From contig JAOAPV010000005.1 in assembly GCA_025463055.1 (NCBI GenBank), positions 238,180 through 302,179 on the forward strand: DNA of 64,000 nucleotides, read 5' to 3'. The position numbers and the translations under genes were made by a program. The notes below the pieces were generated by a model. That model was not told the DNA's origin. It saw only the letters and a program-made list of their open reading frames with translations, and ran no database searches. Each line of letters begins with the position of its first letter. Positions within the stretch are counted from its first letter, which is position 1. Source of the DNA: Candidatus Acidiferrum typicum. Its GTDB lineage: Bacteria; Acidobacteriota; Terriglobia; Acidiferrales; UBA7541. Below are positions 51,684 through 60,318 of this stretch, piece after piece.

Positions 51684-51993
51684 CGTGTTTGATCCTGGGA
51701 TGAAGAGTCCAATCGTATTAAGGTGCGATCACCATACCAGAGGCATGTAAGCCCAGGCAACAATGCCGCGTGCCAGTGAAACTTCCACCGCACGCTAGTC
51801 TGGTTAGGTCAAAGGAACACACCTTTCCGCGTCGAGGCTTCAACACACCATTAGATTGTCGGTGTTTTCAGGGTAAGCCTTGACGCATTTCTGAAACGAA
51901 TGTTACAGTCCCGTGACACTCGGGCCTCCGCGAACATTCCGCCCGGCTTTCTTTTACTTTTGCACGCGAACTTACACATCAGGAAGGGGTTGC
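51684..51993 (+). other. Upstream region of the TonB-dependent receptor
   Basis: 310 bases between the divergent DUF47-pit operon and the receptor gene. Contains the promoter listed at 51880-51909. No gene supported. Confidence 0.45.
51880..51909 (+). promoter_or_regulatory. Candidate sigma-70 promoter for the TonB-dependent receptor
   Basis: TTGACG (51880-51885) and TACAGT (51904-51909) are separated by 18 bases. The -35 is strong, the -10 fair. A transcript would start near 51916, about 80 bases before the ATG. Confidence 0.45.
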
Positions 51994-54900
51994 ATGAACT
52001 CTATCTCTCGCGGTTGCTTCGTCCGTCGCCAGGGTGCGCTTGGGTTATTCCTTTTGGCCTTGGGCACGCTTTTCCTATTCCCGGACACCGCCAGGGCCCA
52101 AGCGGGAGCGGGAACCGGACGCATTGAAGGCACCGTGACCGATTCTTCCGGCGCGGTCGTGGCAGGCGCTCAGGTCACAGCCCGTGGGGAAGCGACGAAT
52201 ATCACGGCATCGGTCACCAGCGAAGACGATGGACACTTCATTTTCCTGTACCTTGCTCCGGGCTCTTACGATATCTCGGTCAAAAAAGACGGTTTCGACA
52301 GGGCTGAGATGCAGCACGTTGAGGTTCGTGTCGGAACAACGTCCTCCGTGCGACCCCAGCTCAAGATAGGCAACGTTAGCGTCACGGTCAGCGTCAGTGC
52401 GGACGCGCCGCTCGTCGACCCGACCCAGTCCGCGCTTAGCACCGTGGTCGATAAACGCAGCATCGAGTCTCTCCCGCTGAATGGCCGCAATTTCACCGAT
52501 TTTGTGCTGTTGACTCCGGGTGCGACGACTGACGGCGACTTCGGAATGGTCAGCTTCAATGGCATGGCCGGCAATTTCAACAACTACATGGTGGATGGCG
52601 CGAACAATAACAACGCTTTCTTCGAGCAACAAATCGGCCGCACCAGCATTCCCTTTCAGTTCAGTGAAGATGTAGTTCAGGAATTCCAGGTGTCCAGCAC
52701 CGGCTACGAAGCCGAATTCGGCCAAGCGGGCGGGGGAGTGGTCAATACGGTTACGAAAAGCGGCGGAAACGAATTCCACGGCGACGGCTACTACTACCTA
52801 CTGGATTCTGCGCTGAACGCAAATGACTTTATCAACAACGAAAACGGTATCGCGAAGCCCAACAACCGGCGTCAGCAGTTCGGAGGCACAGTTGGCGGCC
52901 CGATTGTCCATGACCGGTTATTTTTCCTGGGTAACTACGAAGGCCAGGTACGGAACGAGCCCCTTACCGTCAATGATGCACCTGCGCTCGCCGGCCTCTC
53001 TGATCCTGCCGCGTTCTTTGCCGCCAATCCTGGTCTGGCCGCGCAGGTGCAAGCCGCCGCGGGATCCTTTCCACGCACGTTCAACCAAAATACGGGCTTC
53101 GTGAAGATCAGCGGCCTGCTAACGCCGCGCAATAACTTCACCGCCACCTACAATTATCAGCGGTTCCGGAGCCCGCACGGCTACTTCAATACGCCGACGT
53201 CGACGGGAGACGGCTTAGCGCTCACCGATGGGGCCACCAGCCATTTCGCGCAATTCACTGTGGTTTCGTCTATCTCTCCCAGGTTCATCAATGAATTTCG
53301 CTTTCACTTTGGCAACGACTATCATTTCGACCTGCCCGATACGCCGGCAACGAGTCCTTCGGTCGTCATCCAGAATCCGGACACCGGATTTGCCTTCGGC
53401 GGGAATCGCTTTCAGCTATCCACGTCCGATCGGCGATTGGAATTCTCCAACAATGTGACTCGCATCCTCGGCCGCCACTCGTTACGTTTTGGCGTTGACA
53501 TCAACATCAATCATGATCGGGACTTCTTCATCTACGGGCCCAAGGGGGAATATCAGTTTGCCAGCCTGGCGGATGTTCCATCCGGAGATTTCCAGTTGTA
53601 TCTGCAATCCTTCGGTCAGACCACCGCAACGTTGACGTCACCAACGTACTCGCTCTTCGCGCAGGACGAATTCCACGTGTCGCGCCGCCTCAATGTAAAT
53701 TATGGAGTTCGCTACGATCTGCAGGTTCTGCCGCAGCCTCCGGCGTGCAATCCGCAATTCACGCCGACCTGCAAAATTCCATACAGCAAGAACAACTTCT
53801 CGCCGCGCGTCGGCTTCGCGTATTCGCTCGATTCCGACAGCAAGACCGTTGTTCGCGGTGGATTCGGGCTCTTCTATATTCAGGAAGATCTGCTCGACGT
53901 ATCGCAGGCGTTCCTGTCAAACGGGGTCTCGCGCCCATTTCTGGTCGCGACTGGTCCGGCCTTTTTTAACAAGACTCCCGCCGTAACCTATCCAACTAGC
54001 TTGACATCCTTTCCAACCTGCCCAACTTGTCCACCGCCTTCCCTGGTCGTGTTTGCGCCAAACTTCCGGAGCCCTTACGTGGAACAAGGAAATCTGCAGG
54101 TGGAGAGGCGCCTGGGCAGTCACATGGCTGTAAGCGCGGGGTATATCTATAGCCATGGGCTTGCGCTGCTTGGCAATTCCAACGGAGTTACACGTCAGGC
54201 TAACGGTAATTTCGGCCTGGATCTCAACCTTGTGCCGCCCAGCCAGCAACCGGCTTTTGGCGGAAATTTTTCCACGGCAACGGTGACGCTCCCGAGTGGG
54301 ACATCGTACGTGGTGCCCGAATTTGAGGGCATTGATGGCATTCTCAACCCGAACTTCGGCGCGATCAATGCCGTCGACAACTCGGGCAAGTCCATCTATC
54401 ACGCCCTGCTTTTGTCTTGGCGCTACACCGGACCACAATTTACGGGCGGCCTGGCGTACACCTTCTCTAAAACCATCGACCAGGGCACCGGCTACTTCAA
54501 TCAATTCGATCAGCAGAGCGAACGTGGCCCCTCGCAATTGGACCAGCCGCACCGCTTCGTGCTGAACGGCGCGTGGTCTCCCGCCTGGCGTCCGCTTAAG
54601 AATTTCACCTTCGCCTCCGTGGTGACCCTCGCCAGCGGACGGCCTTATACAGCCGTATTTGACACCCCAGCGGTCAATTTTTCCGTCGTTCCGAACGAGC
54701 CCTTTAACGGGTTCCGCGGGCCAGGCCAGGAAGTTATCGACTTCAGTGTGGCGCGCACGTTCAAGCTCAACGAACGCATTCACCTGAAGGTTGTCGCGGA
54801 AGCGTTCGACCTTTTCAACCATCCAAACTTTCAGCAGAACAACATTAACAACGTTCAGTACACAACAACCCAAGCAACGGATTCCTCCGGCAATGGGCTG

Positions 54901-55005
54901 CCTTTCTGGACGGCTGTTGCCAATCCGTTTTTCGGGGCACCGGGAGCTATGGCGCCGCGCATCGGCTCTCGCAGCTTCCAATTTTCTGGTCGCGTTAGCT
55001 TCTAG
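51994..55005 (+). CDS. Oar-like TonB-dependent receptor with carboxypeptidase-regulatory domain
   Basis: 1003 residues from ATG 51994 (AGGAAGGGG six bases ahead); the track start at 51913 adds sequence before the signal peptide (LFLLALGTLFLFPDTARAQ). Residues about 35-120 are a CarboxypepD_reg domain (GRIEGTVTDSSGAVVAGAQV, GSYDISVKKDGF). A plug follows (KRSIESLPLNGRNFTDFVLLTPGA, VNTVTKSGGNEFHGDGYYY), then a 22-strand-type barrel ending SFQFSGRVSF with a terminal Phe for BAM insertion. This receptor class is greatly expanded in Acidobacteria and is thought to take up large glycans or peptides. No substrate clue nearby. Confidence 0.93.
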   Translation: MNSISRGCFVRRQGALGLFLLALGTLFLFPDTARAQAGAGTGRIEGTVTDSSGAVVAGAQVTARGEATNITASVTSEDDGHFIFLYLAPGSYDISVKKDGFDRAEMQHVEVRVGTTSSVRPQLKIGNVSVTVSVSADAPLVDPTQSALSTVVDKRSIESLPLNGRNFTDFVLLTPGATTDGDFGMVSFNGMAGNFNNYMVDGANNNNAFFEQQIGRTSIPFQFSEDVVQEFQVSSTGYEAEFGQAGGGVVNTVTKSGGNEFHGDGYYYLLDSALNANDFINNENGIAKPNNRRQQFGGTVGGPIVHDRLFFLGNYEGQVRNEPLTVNDAPALAGLSDPAAFFAANPGLAAQVQAAAGSFPRTFNQNTGFVKISGLLTPRNNFTATYNYQRFRSPHGYFNTPTSTGDGLALTDGATSHFAQFTVVSSISPRFINEFRFHFGNDYHFDLPDTPATSPSVVIQNPDTGFAFGGNRFQLSTSDRRLEFSNNVTRILGRHSLRFGVDININHDRDFFIYGPKGEYQFASLADVPSGDFQLYLQSFGQTTATLTSPTYSLFAQDEFHVSRRLNVNYGVRYDLQVLPQPPACNPQFTPTCKIPYSKNNFSPRVGFAYSLDSDSKTVVRGGFGLFYIQEDLLDVSQAFLSNGVSRPFLVATGPAFFNKTPAVTYPTSLTSFPTCPTCPPPSLVVFAPNFRSPYVEQGNLQVERRLGSHMAVSAGYIYSHGLALLGNSNGVTRQANGNFGLDLNLVPPSQQPAFGGNFSTATVTLPSGTSYVVPEFEGIDGILNPNFGAINAVDNSGKSIYHALLLSWRYTGPQFTGGLAYTFSKTIDQGTGYFNQFDQQSERGPSQLDQPHRFVLNGAWSPAWRPLKNFTFASVVTLASGRPYTAVFDTPAVNFSVVPNEPFNGFRGPGQEVIDFSVARTFKLNERIHLKVVAEAFDLFNHPNFQQNNINNVQYTTTQATDSSGNGLPFWTAVANPFFGAPGAMAPRIGSRSFQFSGRVSF

Positions 55006-55017
55006 CTCTCGGGAACG

Positions 55018-55051
55018 GCGGCGCCTCATTGGCGCCGCATCTCGCTTTTCT
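55018..55051 (+). terminator. Intrinsic terminator after the TonB-dependent receptor
   Basis: Perfect 8-base stem GCGGCGCC / GGCGCCGC (55018-55038, loop TCATT) followed by ATCTCGCTTTTCT. Confidence 0.65.
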
Positions 55052-55117
55052 AACTGCAAGTCAATGAACGCCCAGCGTCACTTAGACGCACAACCAAACG
55101 CGAGTTTTTGTGACAAC

Positions 55118-57127
55118 TTACGCCTTCCCGTGTAAGAGGCGGGAGAGGAAGGAGCGCTCGGATTTGGGCTTGGCGGAATCGCCCTCATTTTCGAGGGCGG
55201 CGAGGCGCTCGATGGCTTTGGTGTGTTCGGGGTCGATTTCGAGGACGCGGCGGTAGAGGGGGACGGCGCGCCAGGGGAGGCCCATGGCTTCGTAGAGTTC
55301 GCCGAATTGGAAATAGGTGGAGGTGTTCCATTGGTCGAGCTCGATGGCTAGCGAGAAGTGGCGGACAGCGTCCTGGCGGTATTGGGGGAATGCGGCGAGG
55401 CTGCGCGCGAGCATGGCATGGTGCTTGGCGACATCGGGAGCGATCTCGACGCATTTACGAAGCCAGAGAATGGAGCCGGCGAAATTGCGCGCGCGGAGGG
55501 CTTGCTTGGCGCGGGTGAGGCAATCGTCGACGGTTGCTTCGCTCTCGGTTTTTTCCTGGCCGAGGACGAAGGCGCCTGCGGCAGCAATTTGCTTGTCATA
55601 GGCGGCGCGCTTTTGTTCGTCGAGCAGAGTTTTGTACGCGATGGTGAGTCGGCCCATCAGGTCTTGGAGTAAATCGAGCCATTCGCTGTGGCCCATGTGG
55701 CGGTCGGGATGAAACTTGCGAGCCATGCGATGAAAATTTTCTTTTACGTGCTCGGGCGTGGAGGTGGCGGTGACGCCGAGCAGCTCGTAATAGGTGGATT
55801 TGCCGGCGAGCTCGAGCAGCGAGCGAATTTCTTCCTCGAATTTTTTCGTGTCTTCTGAGTCGTCCGTTTGCGCCGGGCATGCTTGTTCGGGCGTCGATGC
55901 GACTGCCGCGGCGCGTTCAGGCGCGGGCGTTGAGACCGGTTCAGGAGCTTGTGCCGCGGAAGGCTGCTCAACTCTAGCGGGCCGATCGATATTTTCGACT
56001 TGTGCGGCTTTATCAGCTTGCTGCGTGGGGGGCACGCTGACCACTGTGCCGAGAACGAGCAAACCGTAGAGGGCGCGCGCGGCGTCTTCTTTCGGAATGC
56101 CGCTGCCTGCGACCAAGTCCTTCGCGAAGACAGAGCGCGAAATGGAAGCCAGCAGGCGGCGTTCGTTATGGTTGAGCTCGACAGCCTGATAGCGAAGCAG
56201 CGGATCCGGCGAGAGGTCGATGCGCAGAGCGGGATCGCCGGCGAGATGATCGAGAGGAAGATCTTTGGCGCGGCGAACGGCTTCCAGCAGGAGCTTTCCC
56301 AGGGGAACGGGGATGGCAATTTCGGGCGCGACGTTTTTGTCGAGCGAGTTGAAGAAGTAGAAGCGGCCGGCGGGATAGTCGAGAACGGATGAAGTGATTT
56401 GCGTGAGCTGCCGCTGAATCCAGAGGTTGACTTCGTCGACCGTGCGAATGCCCATTTCGGCGATGGCGGAGCCAAAACGCTGGCCGGTATGCACAAGTTC
56501 GTCGGCTTCTTCGAATTGACTCTGGGTGAGGGCGCCTTCGCGAAGCATCATTTCGCCGAGGCTGTCGTGGCGGTCGCTGCTGGTAGCGAAGACGAGCTGG
56601 CCGCCGTCAAAAAAGAGCTGGCGTTCGACGCGGCCGAGGACGAGCTGGAGCTGGCCGGTGAGGCGAGAAGAATAAATTTTGTTGAGCAGCGCAAACAACT
56701 CGTGGTGGCTCTTGATTTCGCCGGAGTCCAAAGGCAAGACGCTGCGCGCGAACCAGTTCGAGGGCGTGGGGACGGAGCCCTCCGGGTGTTCCAGCGCGAG
56801 CGCTTTGATGAAGCGATGCAGGCGGGCGCGATCTTCGGAACCCATGTGCACGAACTGCACGCCCATGCCGTGGCCGGCGCGGCCGTGGCGAACGATGGCG
56901 CGAGCGCGCACTTCGCCGCCGGTAACGTCGAAGAGCAGTTCCACGTGAGTGCCCGGAGAAAGCGGCTGGTCATGGAGGAGGAACGCGCCGCCGACACCCA
57001 TCTCCTCCGCGTTGGAGACGTTGCGCTTCCCGGCACCTTGCCAGGCTACTAGCAAGTCCCGCGGCGCTTCATATCGCGGATTGCGTCGGCGTTCGTGTTT
57101 TGGAATCTCGATGGGGAAACCTTGCAT
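55118..57127 (-). CDS. PilZ-DUF4388(PATAN)-J-domain-TPR multidomain protein
   Basis: 669 residues, no signal peptide. Order: PilZ barrel at about 10-105 (ERRRNPRYEAPRDLL, VGGAFLL); DUF4388/PATAN region about 130-350 (LTGQLQLVLGRVERQLFF, FDGGQLVFATS, YPAGRFYFF); Ala/Pro/Gln linker about 370-425; J domain about 440-510 with YYELLGVTAT and the HPD motif near 474 (ARKFHPDRHMG); TPR repeats to the end. PATAN domains occur in gliding and pilus-linked regulators, PilZ often reads c-di-GMP, and the J domain should recruit a DnaK. A switch that directs chaperone action to a motility or envelope complex is a reasonable inference. The Arg motif RRRNPR fits PilZ, but [D/N]xSxxG is imperfect (EEMGVGG). 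Confidence 0.82.
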   Translation of the reverse strand: MQGFPIEIPKHERRRNPRYEAPRDLLVAWQGAGKRNVSNAEEMGVGGAFLLHDQPLSPGTHVELLFDVTGGEVRARAIVRHGRAGHGMGVQFVHMGSEDRARLHRFIKALALEHPEGSVPTPSNWFARSVLPLDSGEIKSHHELFALLNKIYSSRLTGQLQLVLGRVERQLFFDGGQLVFATSSDRHDSLGEMMLREGALTQSQFEEADELVHTGQRFGSAIAEMGIRTVDEVNLWIQRQLTQITSSVLDYPAGRFYFFNSLDKNVAPEIAIPVPLGKLLLEAVRRAKDLPLDHLAGDPALRIDLSPDPLLRYQAVELNHNERRLLASISRSVFAKDLVAGSGIPKEDAARALYGLLVLGTVVSVPPTQQADKAAQVENIDRPARVEQPSAAQAPEPVSTPAPERAAAVASTPEQACPAQTDDSEDTKKFEEEIRSLLELAGKSTYYELLGVTATSTPEHVKENFHRMARKFHPDRHMGHSEWLDLLQDLMGRLTIAYKTLLDEQKRAAYDKQIAAAGAFVLGQEKTESEATVDDCLTRAKQALRARNFAGSILWLRKCVEIAPDVAKHHAMLARSLAAFPQYRQDAVRHFSLAIELDQWNTSTYFQFGELYEAMGLPWRAVPLYRRVLEIDPEHTKAIERLAALENEGDSAKPKSERSFLSRLLHGKA

Positions 57128-57310
57128 TCAGAGTGATACGGCGCGGGTGCGGAAGGAAGGGGTAGTGCCGTATGACGCACCGTCGGTGACGGTCTGCTAA
57201 ATAGAAGCGAGCAGTTACTTAGCGCTACGTTATTGAGCTAGGTGACAGTTGAGGTATAGGATGGCGACCGCTACCCGCTACCGACCCTTAACCGAAGCTG
57301 AAGGAAAGTA

Positions 57311-58129
57311 ATGAGCTGGAACTCGATTCTTAGGATTGCGCTGGCTCGCACTCCTATTGGTACGGCTCTCGGGCGAATCCCTTTGCTTGAGAAGAAGTAT
57401 GTGCGGCATGCCATGCAGCGCGTCAATCACGCGGGTTTGTTCACGGGCGTATACGACAGCCGACTGGCCGCAGAGCAAGATATTCCGGGCAGTCGAAATC
57501 ATGGATGGGACAACGAGCAGTCCGCGCAGATGTGGCTGGGGCATATCGATCGCATGCAGCCTACGGCGTACGCGCCGTTCTTCTGGTTGTCGAATCTTTT
57601 GCGGGAAGGGACGATTCTCCTCGACTATGGCGGCAGCATCGGGCTGAGCTATTACAGCTATGTGCGACGGCAGAACCTTCCGGTGGGCGCGCGGTGGATT
57701 GTGGTGGAATTGCCGCACCTCGCCGCCGAGGGGAAGAAAGTAGCGCTTCGGGAGAATGCGGCACAGTTGGAATTCGTTACCGATCTGGCGTCCACGCCTG
57801 CGTGCGAGATCTTGCTTTGTGCGGGAACGCTTCAATATATAGAGGAGTCCGTAGCGAGCGTTCTCGCAAAGCTGCGTGCCTTGCCGCGACACATACTTAT
57901 CAACAAACTGCCGCTTACCAAGGCGCAGGAGTATTGGACTCTGCAGAACTTTGGCCCGGCCATTTCACCGTATCAGGTTTTCAACGAGAAAGAGTTTCTC
58001 GGTTCGCTGCAAAAGGCGGGCTATTCTCTGCGAGATCGCTGGGAAGTGCCTGAACTGGCGTGCGATGTGCCGTTTCACCCACGCCATTGCGTGCCACAGT
58101 TTTCAGGCTTGTATTTCGAGAAGGCGTAG
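57311..58129 (+). CDS. Putative methyltransferase, TIGR04325 / LIC12133 family
   Basis: 272 residues. Family marks: GLFTGVYDSRLAAEQ, a Rossmann glycine loop ILLDYGGSIGLSYYSY, WIVVELPHLAAEGKK, ILLCAGTLQYIE, and HILINKLPLT. Members are usually found in surface polysaccharide clusters; here it stands alone. ATG at 57311 with GAAGGAAAG just ahead. The acceptor is unknown. Confidence 0.85.
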   Translation: MSWNSILRIALARTPIGTALGRIPLLEKKYVRHAMQRVNHAGLFTGVYDSRLAAEQDIPGSRNHGWDNEQSAQMWLGHIDRMQPTAYAPFFWLSNLLREGTILLDYGGSIGLSYYSYVRRQNLPVGARWIVVELPHLAAEGKKVALRENAAQLEFVTDLASTPACEILLCAGTLQYIEESVASVLAKLRALPRHILINKLPLTKAQEYWTLQNFGPAISPYQVFNEKEFLGSLQKAGYSLRDRWEVPELACDVPFHPRHCVPQFSGLYFEKA

Positions 58130-58201
58130 CAAGAGCCGATAACCAGGAGGCGATGCGGGGCGTCCAAACTAACGAGCGGGTGGACTGAGAAGGAGGGAGT
58201 G

Positions 58202-59149
58202 ATGAAGCGCAGAGAATTCTTGCGGCATGCGGCTGGAGGGATGGGAGCTGCGGCCCTGATGGGCTCCGCAGGGTTGGCGGCGAAACGCGGGTTGCTCGGT
58301 TCGTCTGCGTGGGCAGACAGGCTTGGGATGACGCAGGAGGCGCGGCGGGAGGCGCGGCTGGCGGCGCGTCCGGCGTTGCCGCGCAAGTTTGCGGCGAATG
58401 AGACGGTGACGATCGGGAAGACGGGGATTCAGACTAGTTTGTTGGCGATGGGGACGGGAACGGTGGGATCGGGGCATCACTCGCATCAGACGGCGCTGGG
58501 CGTCGCGGGATTGTCGGAGATGCTGCTCAACGGCTACGAGCATGGGCTGCGATTTTTCGACGCGGCGGATTCGTATGGCAGCCATCCGCATGTGGCCGAG
58601 GCGCTGAAGCATGTGCCGCGCGACAAAGTGACGGTGCTGACGAAAACATGGGCTCGCGATGCAACGACGGCGCGGGCAGATATCGAGCGATTTCGAAGCG
58701 AACTGGGGACCGATTACATCGACATTTGCTTAATGCACTGCTTGACGGAGGGCGACTGGACGGAGCGGTATCGCGGCGTGATGGACGTGATGGAGGAGGC
58801 GCGGGAGAAGGGCACGATTCGAGCGCATGGTTGCTCGTGCCACTCGATTGAGGCGCTGCGGACGGCGACGAAATCTCCGTGGGTGCAGGTGCATTTGGTG
58901 CGAATTAATCCCGTCGGGTCGTTCATGGATTCGGACCCGCAGACCGTGGTCAGCGTGATACGGGAGATGAAGGCGGCTGGGAAGGGAATCGTGGGGATGA
59001 AGATTTTGGGTCAGGGATCTATGCGTGATAGGCAGGATGAAGCGCTGAAATTCGCGCTGGGATTGGGATTGCTGGATGCGTTTACGATTGGCGCGGAGAA
59101 CAGGACGGAGCAGGAGGATTTGATCCGGCGGATTGGTATGGCGGCGTAA
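58202..59149 (+). CDS. Exported aldo/keto reductase with Tat-type leader
   Basis: 315 residues. The N-terminus MKRREFLRHAAGGMGAAALMG is a twin-arginine leader. The (beta/alpha)8 AKR fold carries the tetrad: Asp and Tyr in FFDAADSYG, Lys in VTVLTKTWA and His in DICLMHCL. ATG 58202 is chosen over the GTG at 58199, with AAGGAGGG close upstream. Tat export fits a protein that folds with NADP(H) inside the cell. Substrate unknown. Confidence 0.9.
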   Translation: MKRREFLRHAAGGMGAAALMGSAGLAAKRGLLGSSAWADRLGMTQEARREARLAARPALPRKFAANETVTIGKTGIQTSLLAMGTGTVGSGHHSHQTALGVAGLSEMLLNGYEHGLRFFDAADSYGSHPHVAEALKHVPRDKVTVLTKTWARDATTARADIERFRSELGTDYIDICLMHCLTEGDWTERYRGVMDVMEEAREKGTIRAHGCSCHSIEALRTATKSPWVQVHLVRINPVGSFMDSDPQTVVSVIREMKAAGKGIVGMKILGQGSMRDRQDEALKFALGLGLLDAFTIGAENRTEQEDLIRRIGMAA

Positions 59150-59164
59150 CTAAAGCAAGAAGGA

Positions 59165-59204
59165 TTTAACACAGAGGACGCTGAGTTCAGGGCACAGAGA
59201 AGAC
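59165..59204. repeat. CACAGAGGA-type degenerate repeat
   Basis: AACACAGAGGACGCTGAG and GGCACAGAGAAGACAGAG are near-repeats within 40 bases. A relative, GGCACAGAGGACACGAAAAG, occurs at 1003-1022 beside the pilT-like gene. Confidence 0.45.
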
Positions 59205-59277
59205 AGAGTTGCGGGTGGGGAACATCTGGACTGTAGGGCAATTGACGGCGATTCGCGGGGGGCTGGAACATGGAAGC

Positions 59278-59625
59278 ATGGACACTGTGGCTTCCAAATC
59301 ACCGCGACGCAGCGGACGGGCCTTCTTGAAGATGAGACTGAACGCGAAGGGACGCGCGCACGACGGGCGAAAGTTTCGCGAGACGTGCGAAACCGTGGTG
59401 GTGAATGCGCACGGTGCGCTAATTCTGCTGAAGCATGAGATGGATAACGGCGAGATGGTGGTGCTGACGCATCCCGAGACGATGGAAGAGCAGGAATGCC
59501 GCGTGGTGTTTCTAGGAGAGCCGGCGGATCGGCAGCGCGTGGGTGTGGAGTTTCTTACGCCGGCGCCGCGCTTTTGGGGGCTGGACCTCGGTGAGGATGT
59601 CCGGCCAGCCGGCGAACGGAACTAA
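59278..59625 (+). CDS. PilZ-like domain protein
   Basis: 115 residues from ATG 59278 (the track start at 59209 lies in the repeat-like leader). Basic start (SPRRSGRAFLKMRLNAKGR), then PilZ-like strands TCETVVVNAHGALILL, GEMVVLTHPETMEEQECRVV (in part), RVGVEFLTPAPRFWGLD. The nucleotide motif is degenerate (VNAHGA). Such stand-alone PilZ relatives are common in Acidobacteria. Convergent with msrQ. Confidence 0.7.
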   Translation: MDTVASKSPRRSGRAFLKMRLNAKGRAHDGRKFRETCETVVVNAHGALILLKHEMDNGEMVVLTHPETMEEQECRVVFLGEPADRQRVGVEFLTPAPRFWGLDLGEDVRPAGERN

Positions 59626-59635
59626 TCAGCGAAAT

Positions 59636-60304
59636 TCACTGGGAAACTTTGATCGGAGTTGGTCGTGGCGCGGCCGCGTTGGCGTGAGCTGTGCGCCGGC
59701 GCCGTAAGAGCCATTCGCCCACGCGCCAGGCCAGCAGCAATCCCAAGATGGCCGCGTAGGTAAGCGGGCGGATGACCGCGGATTTCACTTGCCAGTAGTA
59801 GTGAATCACTCCACAGACCGCGCTGATGTAGATGGCGCGATGCAGGATGCGCCAGCGGCGGCCGCCGAGGCGGCGAATCCAGCCGGCCGTGGATGTAATC
59901 GCGAGAGGAATGAGCAGGGTGAACGCGAGGAAGCCCACCGTGATGAAGGGGCGCTTGTAGACGTCTTTCCAGATTTCATGGATGTCGAAAAGTTTGTCGA
60001 ACCAGAGATAGGTGGTGAAGTGCAGGCAGGCGTAGAAAAAGGCGAAGAGGCCGAGCATGCGGCGGAAGCGGATCAGCTCGGGCAGGTGAAGAACCTGGCG
60101 CAGCGGCGTGATGGTCAGCGTGATCACCAGGAAGCGCAGAGCCCAGTCGCCCGTGGCGTGCTGGATAAACTCGAGCGGATTGGCGAGGGTGTAACCGCGA
60201 ACGAAGGGCCAGACGATGGCGGCGAGCGGGCCGAGGCACACGAGGAAGAGAACGGCTTTGGTCCACTTGCTGGAGAGGATCTTGCTGGCGAGATAGTTTT
60301 GCAC
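59636..60304 (-). CDS. msrQ: MsrQ heme-binding membrane subunit
   Basis: 222 residues with six helices, YedZ/ferric-reductase-like. Heme ligand His residues in YACLHFTTYLW, RILHRAIYIS and GVIHYYWQV; TPLRQVLHLPELIRFRRMLGL is typical. Passes electrons from the quinone pool to MsrP for repair of oxidised methionines in the periplasm. GTG start. It follows msrP after 14 bases. Confidence 0.94.
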   Translation of the reverse strand: MQNYLASKILSSKWTKAVLFLVCLGPLAAIVWPFVRGYTLANPLEFIQHATGDWALRFLVITLTITPLRQVLHLPELIRFRRMLGLFAFFYACLHFTTYLWFDKLFDIHEIWKDVYKRPFITVGFLAFTLLIPLAITSTAGWIRRLGGRRWRILHRAIYISAVCGVIHYYWQVKSAVIRPLTYAAILGLLLAWRVGEWLLRRRRTAHANAAAPRPTPIKVSQ

Positions 60305-60318
60305 GCCGCGATTCCCGC

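Noticed and set aside
53917-55059. 380-residue minus-strand ORF
   Set aside because: Antisense to the TonB-dependent receptor barrel, no recognisable domain or ribosome site.
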